From positions 2,852,001-2,916,000 of the forward strand of contig CM045560.1 of NCBI GenBank assembly GCA_024721245.1: a stretch of DNA of 64,000 bases, written 5' to 3'. The notes under the pieces were generated by a model. That model was not told where the DNA came from. It worked only from the letters and a program-made list of their open reading frames with translations, and searched no databases. A program made the position numbers and the translations under genes. The stretch comes from Mitragyna speciosa. Lineage: Eukaryota > Streptophyta > Magnoliopsida > Gentianales > Rubiaceae. This document shows, in pieces, positions 9,572 to 23,376 of the stretch (positions are counted from its first letter, which is position 1; every line of letters starts with the position of its first letter).

Positions 9572-12500
9572 AAACTATTGTTTGGTGAATTTTTGATTCT
9601 TTAGGAGTTTTTATCCTCAGATACAAGCACAGAGAAATCAAAGTAAATGGAATTTGCCTCCTTATCAAAATTTTTTGGCATTTGTTGCTTGATACAAGAA
9701 ATGGTCTGTACAATTAATTGACGAAACCAGGGAGAAACTCATGATCGATAAAGCCGGATAAAATCGGAAACAAGCAATACGTGAACAAGAGAACATGATT
9801 GTTTTCTTACTATTCATAAGCCAGTGCAGTAATGGTAATTGGAGACTTAAGCTGCACAAAGTACAAACACACAAGGAAAGAGGCCAGTGGAGGGCCATCA
9901 TCAAGCTTAGAACAAGCTTGAGGCCAATAAGTGAGCCACATTTCTCAACTCTTGATGGTTGCCAGCCTACACAAATCTCCATGTGGTGGATTGAAAAGCA
10001 TATATCTGGTAACATAATCTCTGTAAACCCAAAGAGGATAATGTATATGATAAAACATGGTATACCGAGTCTAATTTTCCAGCAAACTGGACCAAAAAAA
10101 AGAAACCCACACCTCTTTTGACAGCTATTCACCAAAAATGTGATCGATGTAGGTTAAAAGGGTACAATTATTGAATTTGTTTTTAGGGGATTTCTTCAAA
10201 ATCTTTATTCAGTATCTTACCATCCTTAGGATGAACTAATAACTTGGAGAATAACACTAATTTTAAAGAAAAAAGACGATGCCTCCCCGCTATATTTTCT
10301 GATTTCTGACAATCTCCTTTCATGGTACACTAAAAACTGTGATAATCACAGTGTAAAAATTTCTTTACAAGAACCACATTATAGGATACTTGGGTGCATC
10401 ATTCAGATATAGCTGGATAAAATACCAGGCAGTCAAAGAGGGAAAAAGAACAAAAAGAGAAAATAAGGTGGAATTTCTTGGAGTGAAATAAATGACAAAC
10501 GTTACCAAAATTCAAAATCTTTTCCTTAGCTCCAAGAGACATTTGGTTGGTGTAACCAATTTTTTTCTAAACAGGGATACATGCCTTTTTATTTACTACT
10601 ACCACATGAACTTGCTTGGAGTATTAAAAACAATTGTTATGGTTCCAATGTACTCGACAACTAGGGTGCATTAGTTTATGTCTGTTCCCTTGTTTCTACA
10701 GCTTTGAGCCTGTAATTAGTCCAACACCGAAGTAAATTAAGCATTTGAATGGATAATTTATTGATCTTTTCTATTAAGTCAAACCATCTTTCTATACTGA
10801 CAGAAATCTTTATCCACGTTATGTTAAAAAATTAGGAGCTTGGCCTAGTTGATTGATTGTAAATATTAGTCCTTACTTCATTTTCTGGGATCAATTATTG
10901 AAAAGCTCCATGAACACACGTGCATTTACTTTGTACACAAACGAAGGCAGACACTGAGAAAAAGAGGACTGGTTGCAGTACACGCTAAACAAATACTATG
11001 TGATTGTTCCAGGATGAAGGCCAGACTCCTGAGAATTTAATATATAAAAAAATCTCTACATTTCTAGCCATTCTTAAGCTTCAGTAGGCCTCACAGAAGA
11101 GCGAAATATATTCAACAAAATAGCGAATGGATGCAGATCCCAAAATATAATATAAGCATCAAGATTAGAGTATAGTTTTTAAAGTATTAAAACAAAACTT
11201 AAAGAACATACTTGAGCCTTTTGCATCCGCACTTTAGGGCGGATTTGGAGATTCCATGGAAGGAATCTTCTGACTGCCTTTGCCATCTATACTAATTAGT
11301 GGAACATCTAAGTTTGGCACAAAACCATTAGGGGATAATACACTACTTTATCACACAACATGCGAAAAAAATAACTGATCTATTGTCCTGCTAAGCTAGT
11401 CCCCAAATTGTTGAATCCACCAAACTCCAAAAAGCTTTAAATAAGGGCCTAAAACCTTTTGTTGTTGTCTGGTTCTTGTCACGGGGGAACCAAATACTAC
11501 ACTTGCTTGTAACATTTATTCATCTTGTAAGAGTTGTAGTTAGTGATTTCAAATGCATAATATCAAAGTTTTAGAACGCAACATTGACAGCAAGATATTG
11601 CTGACCACATGTTAATTGAGTCAGTAGCTTCCAACGGGAAAGGAAGAGCTGCAGGAAGGTACCATGCTTGGTCTTAAATATGCTAACAGGATGGACATGG
11701 ACCCCATTCATGTGCTATACAGCTATCTTAATTCTTATGGACTTGAAACGCTTCAGAGTTGAGAAGATTCTTCCATTGGTATAACTGGAAATGAAAGCTA
11801 TTATTCATGATCTTATGCAAACTTTACATGTTACTGCCGTGAATAAATATACATTTGATATTTTGATCATTGTGTTAGTTATAGTGTTCATTCGTGATGA
11901 TTTTTGTATAATAATCCTTGCCTAACTTTTCCAATATGCTTTACCAAGCTTCCCATCCCATCAGATCACTCAAGTCACATCTCTTTATCACCCAACTTTT
12001 TGTTTGTTTTCATCATAACCATATGATTGAAAAAGCCATTCAAGAACATAACCCAAGATTTCACAACAAAACAAAGTTGAAATATTGACTATCTATGATG
12101 ATCAAGATGGTTTATGACAAAGAAAAACTATTGTCCTTTCAGAAGTTTAGATGCCGTCCCTTTATACATCCACCTTTCAAAGAGAAGGCCCATTGAGCCA
12201 TATAATTGCTGGATGCATAACACCATGCACATTCAGCCACTATTTGTATCTTGAAAAACTTTCACGTTTCACCCCATTTTTGCTGGGATTGAAAATTAGC
12301 ATCAGAATAGTGGTATTTCATTTCAGAAAAAAATAATAATAAATCTCCCTATAAATTCATCTCAATAAATTCTGAAAGGATGACTATTTAATTATATTAG
12401 AGCTAATCCATGTCCCACAAAACTTAGAAAGCCAACTTGAGCCAGAAATGTCAAGGAATACATGACAGAACACAATTAAATCCAGAGAGACCTACAAATA

Positions 12501-13200
12501 TCTGTACTACAGTGAATTTAATGACGCCTAAGGATGTTTCCACATCAACTACATCTGGGAGGGCAGTAAACAAGATAACCATTTTAATTTTAGTAAAATG
12601 AACAAAGGGATAGAAATGCGTCCAAAAATTTTCTGGTTCTTGTTATGACACTTAGTAAAGATACTAAGATTGGAAGCTCAAGTAACCTGATAATACTTGG
12701 CTCGCGTCTAAATTTGTATGTTTGCATTAAAAATAAAAAACAAAAACAAAACAAAAGCACAAGGCACAAGCATGAAGAATGAAATATGGAAGGCATAAAT
12801 AAAAATGGTCTAGTTCAAGGGCCTCAATAAAAGGAACTCAGATGCAATGCTAAATTAGCAAAATCCAAACGCTCAGCATGCATTGATGGAATATTCACAA
12901 AAGAAAGGCCCTAGTAGGAAAGAAGCACGTTGACGGTGGACCTTACTCCAATAACTGGCGTGTCCATTCAAATTGCCATCCAGATTCCATAATTGGATTA
13001 AATTTGTTTTACCAAATATCTAGTGGACACCGGTTAAATCTTCTCGATTGTATTGATTTCTCAATAATAGACCAAAATCTTCGGGCAAAGACAGCCAATC
13101 TTGAAACCGACAGGCAAGCGAGGAATACCAGTGCATCTATTGGCCGGCCCTCGGCGGTATTGTCCTTAACTGGTACTGTGAAATCAATTTGACTAGAGCA
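9572..13200. other. Intergenic region between SOFL and UTP4, no gene seen
   Basis: About 3.6 kb downstream of the SOFL gene and beyond the 3' end of the minus-strand UTP4 gene. The longest reading frame (9665-10135, minus, 156 codons) is rich in Cys, Leu and Phe, lacks a domain or splice-supported continuation, and looks like chance. No RNA gene seen. Confidence 0.6.
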
Positions 13201-13219
13201 TTTAACGAGTTCATACAGA

Positions 13220-13530
13220 AAATCCTAAAGACCGTCATCACATGACCCCACTTGACCCCCTCTACTTTTGTGGTATCCGGACTTGACAAGTTGAGTCCCG
13301 TCGAAAATCCTAAAGACGTCATCATTTGACCCCTCTACTTTTGCCATATCTGAAGCCTTGCGAATCCACTTGACCCCCACTCTACTTTTGTGGTATCCGG
13401 GCTTGGCAAGTTGAGTCCCGTCGAAAATCCTAAAGACGTTATCACTTGACCCCTTTTCGACCTAAAGACGTTATCACTTGACTCCTCTACTTTTGCCGTA
13501 TTTGAGGCCTTGCGAATTAAGTCTCATCCA
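13220..13530. repeat. Degenerate tandem repeat with CTACTTTTG / CCTAAAGACGT motifs
   Basis: Blocks recur in order: TTGACCCC, CTCTACTTTTG, GGTATCCGGRCTTG, CAAGTTGAGTCCCGTCG, AAAATCCTAAAGACGT. A near-full unit of about 120 bases is present twice (around 13250 and 13370), with a partial copy before and another after. It lies about 700 bases beyond the UTP4 stop codon, outside any recognised gene. Confidence 0.75.
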
Positions 13531-14208
13531 GTTCAAACCAGTTGAAATCAGTATAACCGTCTAATATTTTTATATAATTGTTCAAAAATTTGTTTGCTGC
13601 AATTTTCTAACATTGTAGTGTAACTATTTTCACACCTAGTTCAGTTCAGACCTGTGTAACTATCCGGTAATTTTATAGAACTGTCTATAATTTTAATATA
13701 AAATGTTCATTTTTTACATCCGAGTTTCTCCACTTTAGCCCATTGTGTCAGAGAAAAGAAGAACTAAACGGCGAAAAACATCTTCCCAATACGCACACAG
13801 AGAACAACGCAAGTGGGCATACAAAGTCGAGAATCCGGTGAGCAAACAGCAATAACCCAATTTGACCCGACTGAATGAGGATGCAGTTCATTTTTCCAAG
13901 GCAACCAAATAATCCAATCACTTTGGGAATACTTCACTATAGGTACCTTCCTAGAGAGTAAAAATTGTTTTATTTCACTGACTCGCTAATTTTTAAACTG
14001 AAAATAAAATCAGGTGTGCTTTTTTTGCTGTTAGATCAATGTGCGGCCACTGCGCTTACTCCAACCAATACAAGAGGACAAACAGTTACAAAATCAATTT
14101 TGGAATACATTACACGACATGCTTCAGATCTCAGCCACTTTGGAACTTCTCCGAGGGGCCCAAAAAAGAGGGGCGAAAAATGAGAGGAAAAAATGCCTGC
14201 AGCAGCAG
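13531..14208. other. Spacer beyond the UTP4 stop codon
   Basis: About 680 bases including the probable 3' UTR of the minus-strand UTP4 gene. No gene recognised; short plus-strand ORFs overlapping 13965-14241 are antisense or chance frames. Confidence 0.5.
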
Positions 14209-17200
14209 TTATGTTCCATATATATGTCTGTGAACAGGTAGAGTATCGAGTGTTCTAACCACTTGCAACCACGGTTTGTCTATGATCAAGAGAGAGTTTT
14301 TTGAGAGATGTCCAACAAATAAAACAGGATCCCTAAAAGCACAGAATTCAAAATTCTTTCTACCATATTGTTTAGTTTCTAATTCATGGCCTTTCAACTT
14401 CCGCTTTAATTTTCCAATTTGCAACTTCATTAGAGCCATGTCCTGGCTATTTGCAAAATCGTTATCGTTGTCTCCATCTATTGGCATCCCAAAGTCAATC
14501 AAGCACATTGCCCTGAATACAAACATTATAAGATGTCAGCATTCGTTTTGATATAATTTCCATAAAAGAACATGAATCACGCAGACTGTTTTAATACCAC
14601 ACAAGCACAACCATCATAATCACATCCTTGAAGTTCAAAATACAATGGTACCATCCTATCTCCACTTCCTTACTGTGAAAGCATTTCATTTTTTTCTTTT
14701 CTTTAGTACTTGAACCATTTCCTCGAATCACCCCTTTTCTTAATATGTTAACCAACTCCCAGCCAGATCATTCCCGAAAAATTTCCGTTCACCATAATGA
14801 TGTGTACAACTCTAAAAGAATTCGTTAGGTATCAGCAATTATTACCATTCAAATACTTTTGCCAAAAGATTACAAGTTCAAAGAATCCTTATACCCCAAT
14901 ACCCTGCCACTCTTGCAGCTGTGATGTCTATAGGTTATAATCTGTTAACAGAATACTTAGTATTTAGTAATCCTTAATAAGATCTTAGCAAGAGCATTTT
15001 TCACTTGACAACTATGGTGTCTACAGCTAATTATCTGTTACGACAGCTCATCTAGTATTTGGTAATTCTTTAATAAGCTCTTACCATTTCTTTCTTAAAT
15101 GAGTTTGCATTTACTGTTTCAATAATGCAGCTAACGAGGCAAGGGGGAGAAGAATTCCTTTTTTTTTTTTGGGTTGTACTTTTGTGTTTTGTTGGGGGAG
15201 GGGGGGGGGTTGTTTCTCAGCTGGCAAGTTTAATAGATAACAACCGCAAGACAATGTTTTCTTCCTGGTCTTCACGTTTTATTTTGTGTTGATTCTTACC
15301 CCCGATCTGGGCAGTAACCCTGAATTCTATGTGGAATCTGTTATAAACACACCCCACCCTCCCCCCCCCCCCCCCCCAAAAAAAAAAAAAGAAAAAAGAA
15401 ACCAGGAGAGAGAAGAAACTGAGAACAAGAGAATAGTTTTCACATAGGATACCTGGGACTGTAAACAACAACAGATGATGAGCTGGAGGATGGAGGGAAT
15501 GAAAGCCCAATAACCTCCCCAGGAAATTCTTGATACCTCCTTGGAAGAGAAAGTGTGTGCCTCATAGACCATTCACCCAACTGCTTAGCTTCCACATCAA
15601 ACGCATAAACTTGGTTCAAAGAAGTTGAAATGATGAGTACATTGCTGTTTCGCGGGGTAAAACCACCAGCTGTGACAGAGGCACCATCCAATCTTGCTAT
15701 GAACCAATGTTGCCTGCTAAAAAACATAAAATAATGTAATCAACCCCTTAGATGACAACACGGCAATATACAAAGAATACTCAAACTTCAATGAATAGAA
15801 CTTGAATAATATTTCGCATATCACTTGGCTTAGCCCAAGAATTTTAAAAGATTGAACACATACATAGAAGTAGACAAAATAATTATAAACAATATGGTTG
15901 TTTTTTCACTGTGCCTCCAAATGCAAAGAAGATTATCCATCTCATAAAGAATGTGAATTCAGGTGAACATTGTCATATTTGAATGATATGAAAAGAAGAA
16001 ACTCCAAAAAGATGCAAATTGTACAGTATCTTTCACACCTTTGAAGCTCTAAATTAAATATATACACATCTCCAAAGCAGTTGATGGCAGCTAGCCACTG
16101 CCCATCAGAGCTGGTAAACATCCTCGTAATGGGAGGTTCAGTAGGGGGCAATCCTTCTCCATCTTCTCTACGACAAGGTATAAAAGCGTGAACAAGCTCT
16201 GAACTTTCCACATCAACAGCCTACAGACATTTGGAAGAAGATAAAAATTTTAAGAGAGTTTTTCCAAAAAAAGTAAACTTGCGTGCCCAAATTTGAGGCC
16301 TTATCAACAACTAAAGCTTACAATATTCAGAATAACTAAATTAACCCCAAAAATCTCACACGTCAAAGTGACCATTTGAAGCACCTATATACTCAAAGAA
16401 GAAAATGGGAAGAAGGTAACATAACATGAAAATGAAAAAAAAAAAAAAATACATATGTGGTATCATGATAAAGCTGAACTGTCCACAAAATGGCAATATT
16501 CTTTTTTCTTTCTTTTCCCTTTCAGTGTGGCTGAGAAGAGGTAAAATATTAACTTCACAAATAATGAAGCAGAGCAAGAATATGATATGAAAATAGAATA
16601 GCAAAAAAAACTAGAAGCTAATGATCCAATATATATTACACAATGAAAAATAGAGAGGTTGTGTAAAGAGCACACTTGAAAACTGTTTCAATCTCTTGCC
16701 CTTGAGCTACATAAAACTAACATCTCACATTTGGCATGTAATCACCAATCATGTGTTTAAACCCCACTCAGTTCCATTGTATCCCATTTCCATTTTTGTT
16801 GCGATCAGACCTCCAGTACAACTGCTTATCATATCTAATCACACAATGACTTCCACGAAATCGCCATCTAATTTAGCTGATCATGCTGTCAATCTGAGGC
16901 ATTCAATAGCTACTGCCATGTGTTTTGACTTCTAAATATCAATTTACTTCTTGTAGCATACTGACTTTCCTTTTACAGGTCCACTTAGCTGAATTTACAT
17001 CTCCACTTGATCAAACTGTTTATACCCCATTCACATGCTTATCTTTGCGTTCCTTATCAGTTCATTACTATCTGATTGATATCTAAGAAACTAAAGTATT
17101 CCACAACTTGTTCAAATGTGCAATAACTTGTAGATATGCTTTTCCTGTGCAGCAGAAGATACTTGTGTACTTGTAGTGGCAGATATCAAGATATTAAGCA

Positions 17201-20200
17201 AACATCCAATGTCAACTTTGCAAATGAGTGGAAGTAAGCAAAAGAGAGGGAAGTCACTATAGGACAAGGAACACACAAAGAAATGTATCCTGAAAGAAAG
17301 CATAATATAAACTTACATATATCTTTCTGTCATGGCCTGCAATCATCAACCGACATGAATCAGAACTGAAAACTAAAGAATGAGCATACGGTAAATCTAA
17401 CGGCAGCTGCCTTTTGTTGACAGTCCATGGTTGCTTTCCAGATTTACTCTTCTTCAACTCAAACAAGCTTGGTTTGACATGGTCAGAATAAGCAAATAAC
17501 GTGCCTGAAGAAGCAATTGTGCTGCATATTATCTTTCGAGAAGCCATACACTTAACCCGGGCTACCAGATCTGTCGTTGCAGGTCGACCAGAAGGTCCAA
17601 ATCCAAGGTCAGAAGTGGTACCATTTTTCACACGGACAGAGAGAATATCCAAACATTGAGAAGCTTGAATCAAAAGCAAAGGAGTTTGATTGAATACAGT
17701 ATTGTGCACAAGCTGCACTGGTACTCTCTGTGGTGCAGGACAAATATCATGTGGGGAGAACTTTGTAAACTCCTTTGCAGAATACGCAAAAAGCTTAGCG
17801 TCATCAGCACCCGAAATAAGCATGGGAACACCCAAATGAGCCCATTTATGGTAACTAAATTCAACAGGCTTCTCCCTACCACGAGGTCGCTTCAACTTTT
17901 CATCAGAAGATGCATCTGTTAAGAAGATCATAATAAAAATAAGATAAATACAAATCCTACCAACAATCAAGGAAGGTATACCTCAGAAAAATCTCAAATT
18001 AACCAAGCAGTGGAGAAGAAGCAAAAGAATGAACCACCTTCTCGACTAATGGGTACTGCCACGGTCAAGGCCCTCGCATCATGTGTATGGGCCCTCACAT
18101 AACCAACATAGACCCATTTTTTCATCACATCACCAGACCCAACTACTTCACTTGAAAGCTTGTACAATATAACCTGATTGAAATAGTGTAAAAGTATCAT
18201 CATCAATTTCTTTATCTTCCAAGAAAACATTTCACTGGTAAACAAAAAATAATTCAAAAGAATTTAATCAAACTATTGTGTAATTTTGTGATAAAAGGAC
18301 CATCTGTCATCCTTATTAAGATTTCAAATGTAAAGAGAAAATTTCCTCCAGCCCAACAAAAATAACTCCTTTATCTGTACAATGCAAAAAGACACCAACA
18401 CCAGAGACACTCTCTATTGATAACAGATTATAATGAGACTGCACTTCCTATGGAATTTGATATGTGTGTGTGTGTGTGTGTGCTGGAAGACTAATTGCAG
18501 AACAATACCTGACCATCTGATCCAGCAGAGAACACCCTATTATGGCTAGGAGCTGCTGCTAAAGCATTCACATCACCTTTGTGATACGAATGTGCTTGCA
18601 GAAGAGTTCCATGCTTACTGTCCCAAAAATGAAGGCTACCAGTACTATCTGCACTGACAAGGGTCCCACATCTGAAGCAAAACAAAAAATAGAACAAACA
18701 GAATTAAGAAACTCACCGCTTTACCATAAAGTATCGGCAATCCATTCCCATGACACTAGCAAAAAAAAATTCACCTTAGAGCAAGTAGTGACCATATGCA
18801 AAGTTCAGGTCCACTACCCAATCCTCCAAGACCAACTGTTATCCGATACAATTCATAAGTCAATTTAGCATCCCAACATCTAATGTACCTGCAAAATTCT
18901 GAGTGTATCTCAAAACCTATAATGTATTGATACAGCGTCCACATTTCACAGATTGTAAAATCGATGTAAAGCAACCAGAGAATTTTGATATTATATTAAG
19001 TAAAATGTTCTGCCTTATCAAGAATAATACATACCCATCACTACTCCCTGAGTATATCCTGCTAGCATCAGGACTCCAAGTAACACTTAATGCATGCCCT
19101 GGCCATATCAAACAGATGTTAGTCTTCTAATGATCAAAGCAAAATTAGTGAGCATGAAATTTCAAGAAGGGCCAGATTTCTCACCACTGACCCTTGGCAA
19201 CGATCTACTATAAGTAAGTTTGTCTGTGCTTGAAATAGTGTATATCCTCACACAACCATCATCGCAAGCAACTGCAAGATGAGTATCCTCATGAACTGGT
19301 TGCTCATGAAGGTCAACTGAATCATCATCATCTTCTTCACTCTCACTACTTCCGTTATCATAATCACCATTAATCATATGATTAGCATGGCCATTTTCGT
19401 TAGGACTTGAACACTGCTTAGAAGGCAGCTTCAGATTATTAGTTGGCTCAGCTGCCATCTGCCATATTGAGACGCCTATAGAATCTAGCACAATCTGCAG
19501 ACAAAACAAAGCTATACAAACATTATATATTGTTCAACTGAAAATAAATCCATATTAAGTAATAACAAAAGCTTCATTAAGATTTGATCTTGACATCAAA
19601 CACAAATTGATGTTGAGTAATAACAAAACTTTATAAAGATATGATCTGATATTAAGTAATAACAAAAACTTAATAAAGATTTGGTCTTGACATCAAACAT
19701 GAATTGATGTTGAATAATAACAAAAACTTTATAAAGATATGATCTGACAAAAATATCCTATGAAGCTGAAACCTCATTCTTGGATAATCAAAAGAGCGGG
19801 CTTCATTTATGAGCATTTACAGCTAAGAACCACATAGGAGCAAAGTTCGTATTGCATCTTGAGAACAATTAACTACCAGATATTGTTAGTCTATCATAAA
19901 CATTACCAGATATCAGTAATCTGTCATTAACTTATTTAATAGACGACAAAATACTGCCATGGGCATCATTTCCCAGTATTTATTACCAGTGTCTAAACTA
20001 AACAAGACATTTCTCAATATTTACTCGAGAAGAGCATTTATTGAGCAATAAACCGCATCAATGTTTAGCAGATACCATCAGAAATCCACCTAAAAACTGA
20101 GTATAATAAGACAGAAGTACTGCATTACTTTAAGTATGAACATTTCAATTCAGAAAAATGTAAAATTTATTCACATAATCGGAAAAAAAGACGCACTTTT

Positions 20201-20657
20201 TAAAAATAAGATTCTGCAGAACCTTAGAAGTATCACCTTTTGTCTTAAGTCGACGAGGTCCCATTCTGAAACCGATCCATCGATACTCGACGAAAACAAC
20301 CGGCCGGACTCTGAACTTTCCGACCCCGGCCGACACCAAACCAAAGATGACACTCTCGAATTTGGATTTCCATGAATAGTCTGCGGCAAAAACACACACA
20401 TTCACCTCCACTAAATCACCATTAAATTACCATTGAAAAAAATAACCAAAAAAGTACTTAAAGACTCCAACTTTTAGCCAAAAGAATGAAGATACCAGCT
20501 GACAGTGCCAACCAACGGAGCCAGGAGATACAAGCCAAATCTCAAGTGTTCCATCTTCCCGAGCAGCAGCCACCTGAGAATCATCGACGCTGGTGGCTAA
20601 AGCTACAACTGGCGATGGCCGCCACTCGACTGAGCTGCACCGATAGACTTCCGGCAT
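14209..20657 (-). CDS. UTP4: WD40 protein UTP4/Cirhin (POPCORN-type), 18S rRNA processing factor, 813 aa
   Basis: Eleven exons, 5' to 3' on minus: 20657-20496, 20380-20237, 19494-19185, 19098-19035, 18888-18775, 18671-18509, 18173-18038, 17915-17317, 16220-16039, 15716-15453, 14512-14209. Phases close to 814 codons including stop, as expected for plant UTP4 (about 815 aa). UTP4 belongs to the t-UTP part of the nucleolar small-subunit processome and helps start pre-18S processing; Arabidopsis POPCORN is the embryo-development homologue. WD40-type blocks fill residues 1-310 (for example DGTLEIWLV, SSSIDGSVSEWDL, STGSLHFWDSKHGTL). GLGGLGSGPELCIWSLLALR near residue 247 is a family hallmark. Residues 130-165 hold a Ser/acidic insert (SESEEDDDDSVD). 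The C-terminus is basic (KLKRKLKG) then non-repeat. Exon 10 has a TAGCAG double acceptor. Confidence 0.94.
18462..18482. repeat. (TG)n microsatellite in a UTP4 intron
   Basis: About ten TG dinucleotides in a row, inside intron 6 of UTP4 and close to the end of exon 6. Confidence 0.9.
19552..19748. repeat. Two-copy ~97 bp tandem duplication in UTP4 intron 2
   Basis: The block beginning ATATTAAGTAATAACAAAA and ending AAAGATATGATCTGA occurs at 19552 and again at about 19649. Each copy contains TCTTGACATCAAACA and AATTGATGTTGA. It sits in the intron between exons 2 and 3. Confidence 0.8.
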
Positions 20658-20749
20658 CTCGGCGGCTCAATTAAACTCCCTCCTTCGCCTGAATTTGTTT
20701 GTCAGTGCGTGAAGTGTGTGAGAGAGATAGAGGACGCAGGAGGTGGAAG

Positions 20750-20770
20750 AGAGAGAGAGAGAGAGAGAGA
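20750..20770. repeat. (GA)n tract in the UTP4 5' leader region
   Basis: An uninterrupted GA run on the plus strand (CT on the UTP4 sense strand), about 95-115 bases before the UTP4 ATG. CT-rich leaders are common in plant genes for the translation apparatus; any role here is inference. Confidence 0.7.
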
Positions 20771-20985
20771 AGAAGAAGTAGGGGAACGGCAAAGAGGGCA
20801 TATGAAAAGGTGGCGATTGAAAAACGGGTTAGGTTTTTTATTTTTGGGAATATAAAATTGGAGACGAGCAGAGCTTGCTTGCTCTGCGGGTTCTAATTCG
20901 GGTTTGGGTGTGTGAAGAAGGTTTATCGTTCATGTGGATCTTGGAGCGGTTCTGAATCCAGATGGCCAGCATCCGGACCTTTTTA

Positions 20986-20991
20986 GGCCCA
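20986..20991 (-). promoter_or_regulatory. Possible site II element (TGGGCC) upstream of UTP4
   Basis: GGCCCA on the plus strand reads TGGGCC on the UTP4 strand, about 330 bases upstream of the ATG; another lies near 21206. TGGGCY sites are typical of promoters of ribosome-biogenesis and growth genes and bind TCP factors. The motif is short and could occur by chance. Confidence 0.35.
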
Positions 20992-20999
20992 AAGACGCC

Positions 21000-21550
21000 C
21001 ATTGGTCTTGAATACTTTGGGAGTTTAGGTTAAGCAAGAAAAGCAAAAGAAAATTTTGGGCAGAAAACATTTTGGCTTTGAAAGAGAAAACAAATCTGTC
21101 TAAATCTTTTCTTTTCCTTCTCACATGCCACAATTTCTCCCAAATGTAAGAAAGTAAAAAAGCAATTCTCTTTTTCCTTTCTTTTATAACCATTTCTTGC
21201 TTCCCGGGCCCACCAGTTGAGTTTATCAATATTTGACAAATTTGTAGTTATAGTTACTATTATGATCACTACGTTATATATGCAAAAAAAATATATGTAT
21301 ATAGAACATGTTAATCTTTTTTAGCAAACTTTTTGATCTTATTTATTTTTCTTGAATGCCCTTCTGTAACTACCTAATTATGCTAAAATCACTTGTTGGT
21401 TACCTACATCCCTTATTTTTTTTCATTTTTATATTGTTGTCTTTTTTTATGAAATTACTTGTAGTGATATTTGATTCTGCCACTAATTTTGATAATGCTT
21501 ATTTAATGCCATCAATTAATCAAAATTGATAGGATAACGTATAAATGAAT
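21000..21550. other. UTP4 upstream spacer
   Basis: Promoter-side DNA of UTP4, becoming AT-rich. No gene seen; minus-strand ORFs at 20930-21269 have no family features. Confidence 0.5.
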
Positions 21551-21557
21551 AATTTAT

Positions 21558-21855
21558 GAGTCGTTTGGTTTAAATTACTCAATCATTATAATTATGAATA
21601 TTATTAACTCTACTATTACTATGGGTTTTGACAATTCTCCTAATGTGTTTGATTTAGTAAAAAAATTATAACTATTCCTCCAAAAATGTGAATGAGTCTG
21701 ATAGGATAATATTTTGGAAAGGTGAATCATAGATATTTCAATTAATTATTTTTATTATCATTGAATAATAGTATTAATTATTTTTCAAATATCAACAGTG
21801 AATGTCATTATTAGTGACACTGCCTGATTCCCTTAAACTAAACAACCTCTAGTCT
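21558..21855. mobile_element. Putative MITE between UTP4 and ECA3
   Basis: The left end reads GAGTCGTTTGGTTTAA and the reverse complement of the right end GAGGTTGTTTAGTTTAA. They form imperfect terminal inverted repeats around roughly 300 AT-rich bases without coding sequence. A target duplication cannot be fixed (TA on both sides at most), so the superfamily is undecided. Confidence 0.55.
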
Positions 21856-23240
21856 TGGAAAATAAAAGTAAAGTTGTAACTCTATGTTTGGTATGCGGAA
21901 ATGGGGTGGAATAGAAATATTTTTATAACTTATTCATTTCATTCTCGTATTTTGTATGGACATTTTAAGTTGAAAAGACTTTTCCTATCTGGAATGCCAT
22001 TATAGTTTTTTCCTAGAATCCCATTCCGCAACAAAATATGATAAAAGGCCTTTCAAACTTTATATTATAAATACCTTAATGACGGGAGTCAATTTTATCT
22101 CCTCACATTTTTTTTTTTGCTAATTTTTTTAACACAGGATAAATTCACTAATTTTTATTTTTATTTTTTAAAATTATGTTTTTAATAACTTCAATTAATA
22201 ATTTTTTATGATTTTTAAATCACAATCAATTTAATGCGTACATAGAATTTTTTTTTGAGATAAAAATGTTTAAAATACTATTTTTAAATTTTATGTAAAT
22301 GTGTAAAACTAAAATTTTTATAAATAAAATTAATTTGTGAATGTAATTTCATTATTTTTTGTTTGCATTTTTAATTATAATGTTAATAATTATAAAAATT
22401 TTGAAATTAATTAAAGAGTATAATTAATTTAATTTTAGTAAGAATATTAGGAATTTATAAAATTCATAAATAGTAAAGTCTTTTGCAGGCATATAATTAC
22501 CAAAAAACAAAATAATAATATGATATATTATAGTGCAAAGAATTAAATGCAATTAAACCAAATTAATATATTTTTTATTCCATTATGATACCTAAATATG
22601 ATTACACAAAATATTGAAAAAGGAACAAGCATTACATTATGACTTGGGTTACCAAACAATGGAAGGAAAGGTCTTTCCATTATGAAGCATTGCAGTGTAC
22701 CAAAAGTGGGGTAAATAAAACTAATCGAGCCAATTACTTTAGCGTTTAACATTACTAGTTTATTTTAACTAATCATGCGTTTCATTTTAGTTTAGTCAAA
22801 TTATTTAAGACTTTAATCAATTGAAATAACTTGAAATTTTTACGTATAAAATTCAAAATTTATACTTATGGAACTAAACTCAAATAAAGTTTAAAACATT
22901 AACAAATAATCAATTTTATTCGCGTTCAATTTGATTAGTTAGAGAACTAATTTAAATTAACACCTATTATTGAGTAGTTATCAATTCGATTCAAGTATCG
23001 GGTAATACCATAATATTTCCTTATCAAAAGCCAATTTTTCTAAAAACCCATTGGCAGCCACTCTGGTAAAAAAAAAAAAAACAAATAAATAAATAAATAA
23101 AGAAACAAAAGAAAAAATAAATAATGGAGCAGTAACGTTCTCTTATCCCTCCCACGGAAAAAACGTAAGCTTGACACATGAAACTTTGACATCGATCCAA
23201 GTCACTATCAGATCTGAGAGGTTCCAACACTACTACTTCC
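21856..23240. other. AT-rich intergenic spacer before ECA3
   Basis: About 1.4 kb of very AT-rich DNA with poly-A/T runs and an AATA/AAAT-rich simple stretch at about 23067-23105. No gene recognised. The proximal ECA3 promoter lies at its right end. Confidence 0.55.
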
Positions 23241-23250
23241 CTATATAAAC
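23241..23250 (+). promoter_or_regulatory. TATA box of ECA3
   Basis: CTATATAAAC, a near-consensus plant TATA box, 127 bases before the ECA3 ATG, which fits a 5' leader of roughly 90-100 bases. Confidence 0.6.
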
Positions 23251-23376
23251 ACAACAATCTAAAAAATCCTCCTACATCTCATCTCACCCAAGATTCTTAA
23301 TCGAGTTGCCCCCTGGAAAACTTTTATTAAACGAATAAAATATTTTACTATTTCTCTCCAAAACCGCACCTCCTCA

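Noticed and set aside
9665..10135. 156-codon minus-strand reading frame past the SOFL gene
   Set aside because: Composition is skewed to Cys, Leu, Phe and Ile without a recognisable domain or supporting splice sites; likely a chance frame.
15361..15400. Poly-C/poly-A run as a regulatory G-quadruplex
   Set aside because: It is a homopolymer in a UTP4 intron and prone to assembly error; no further support.
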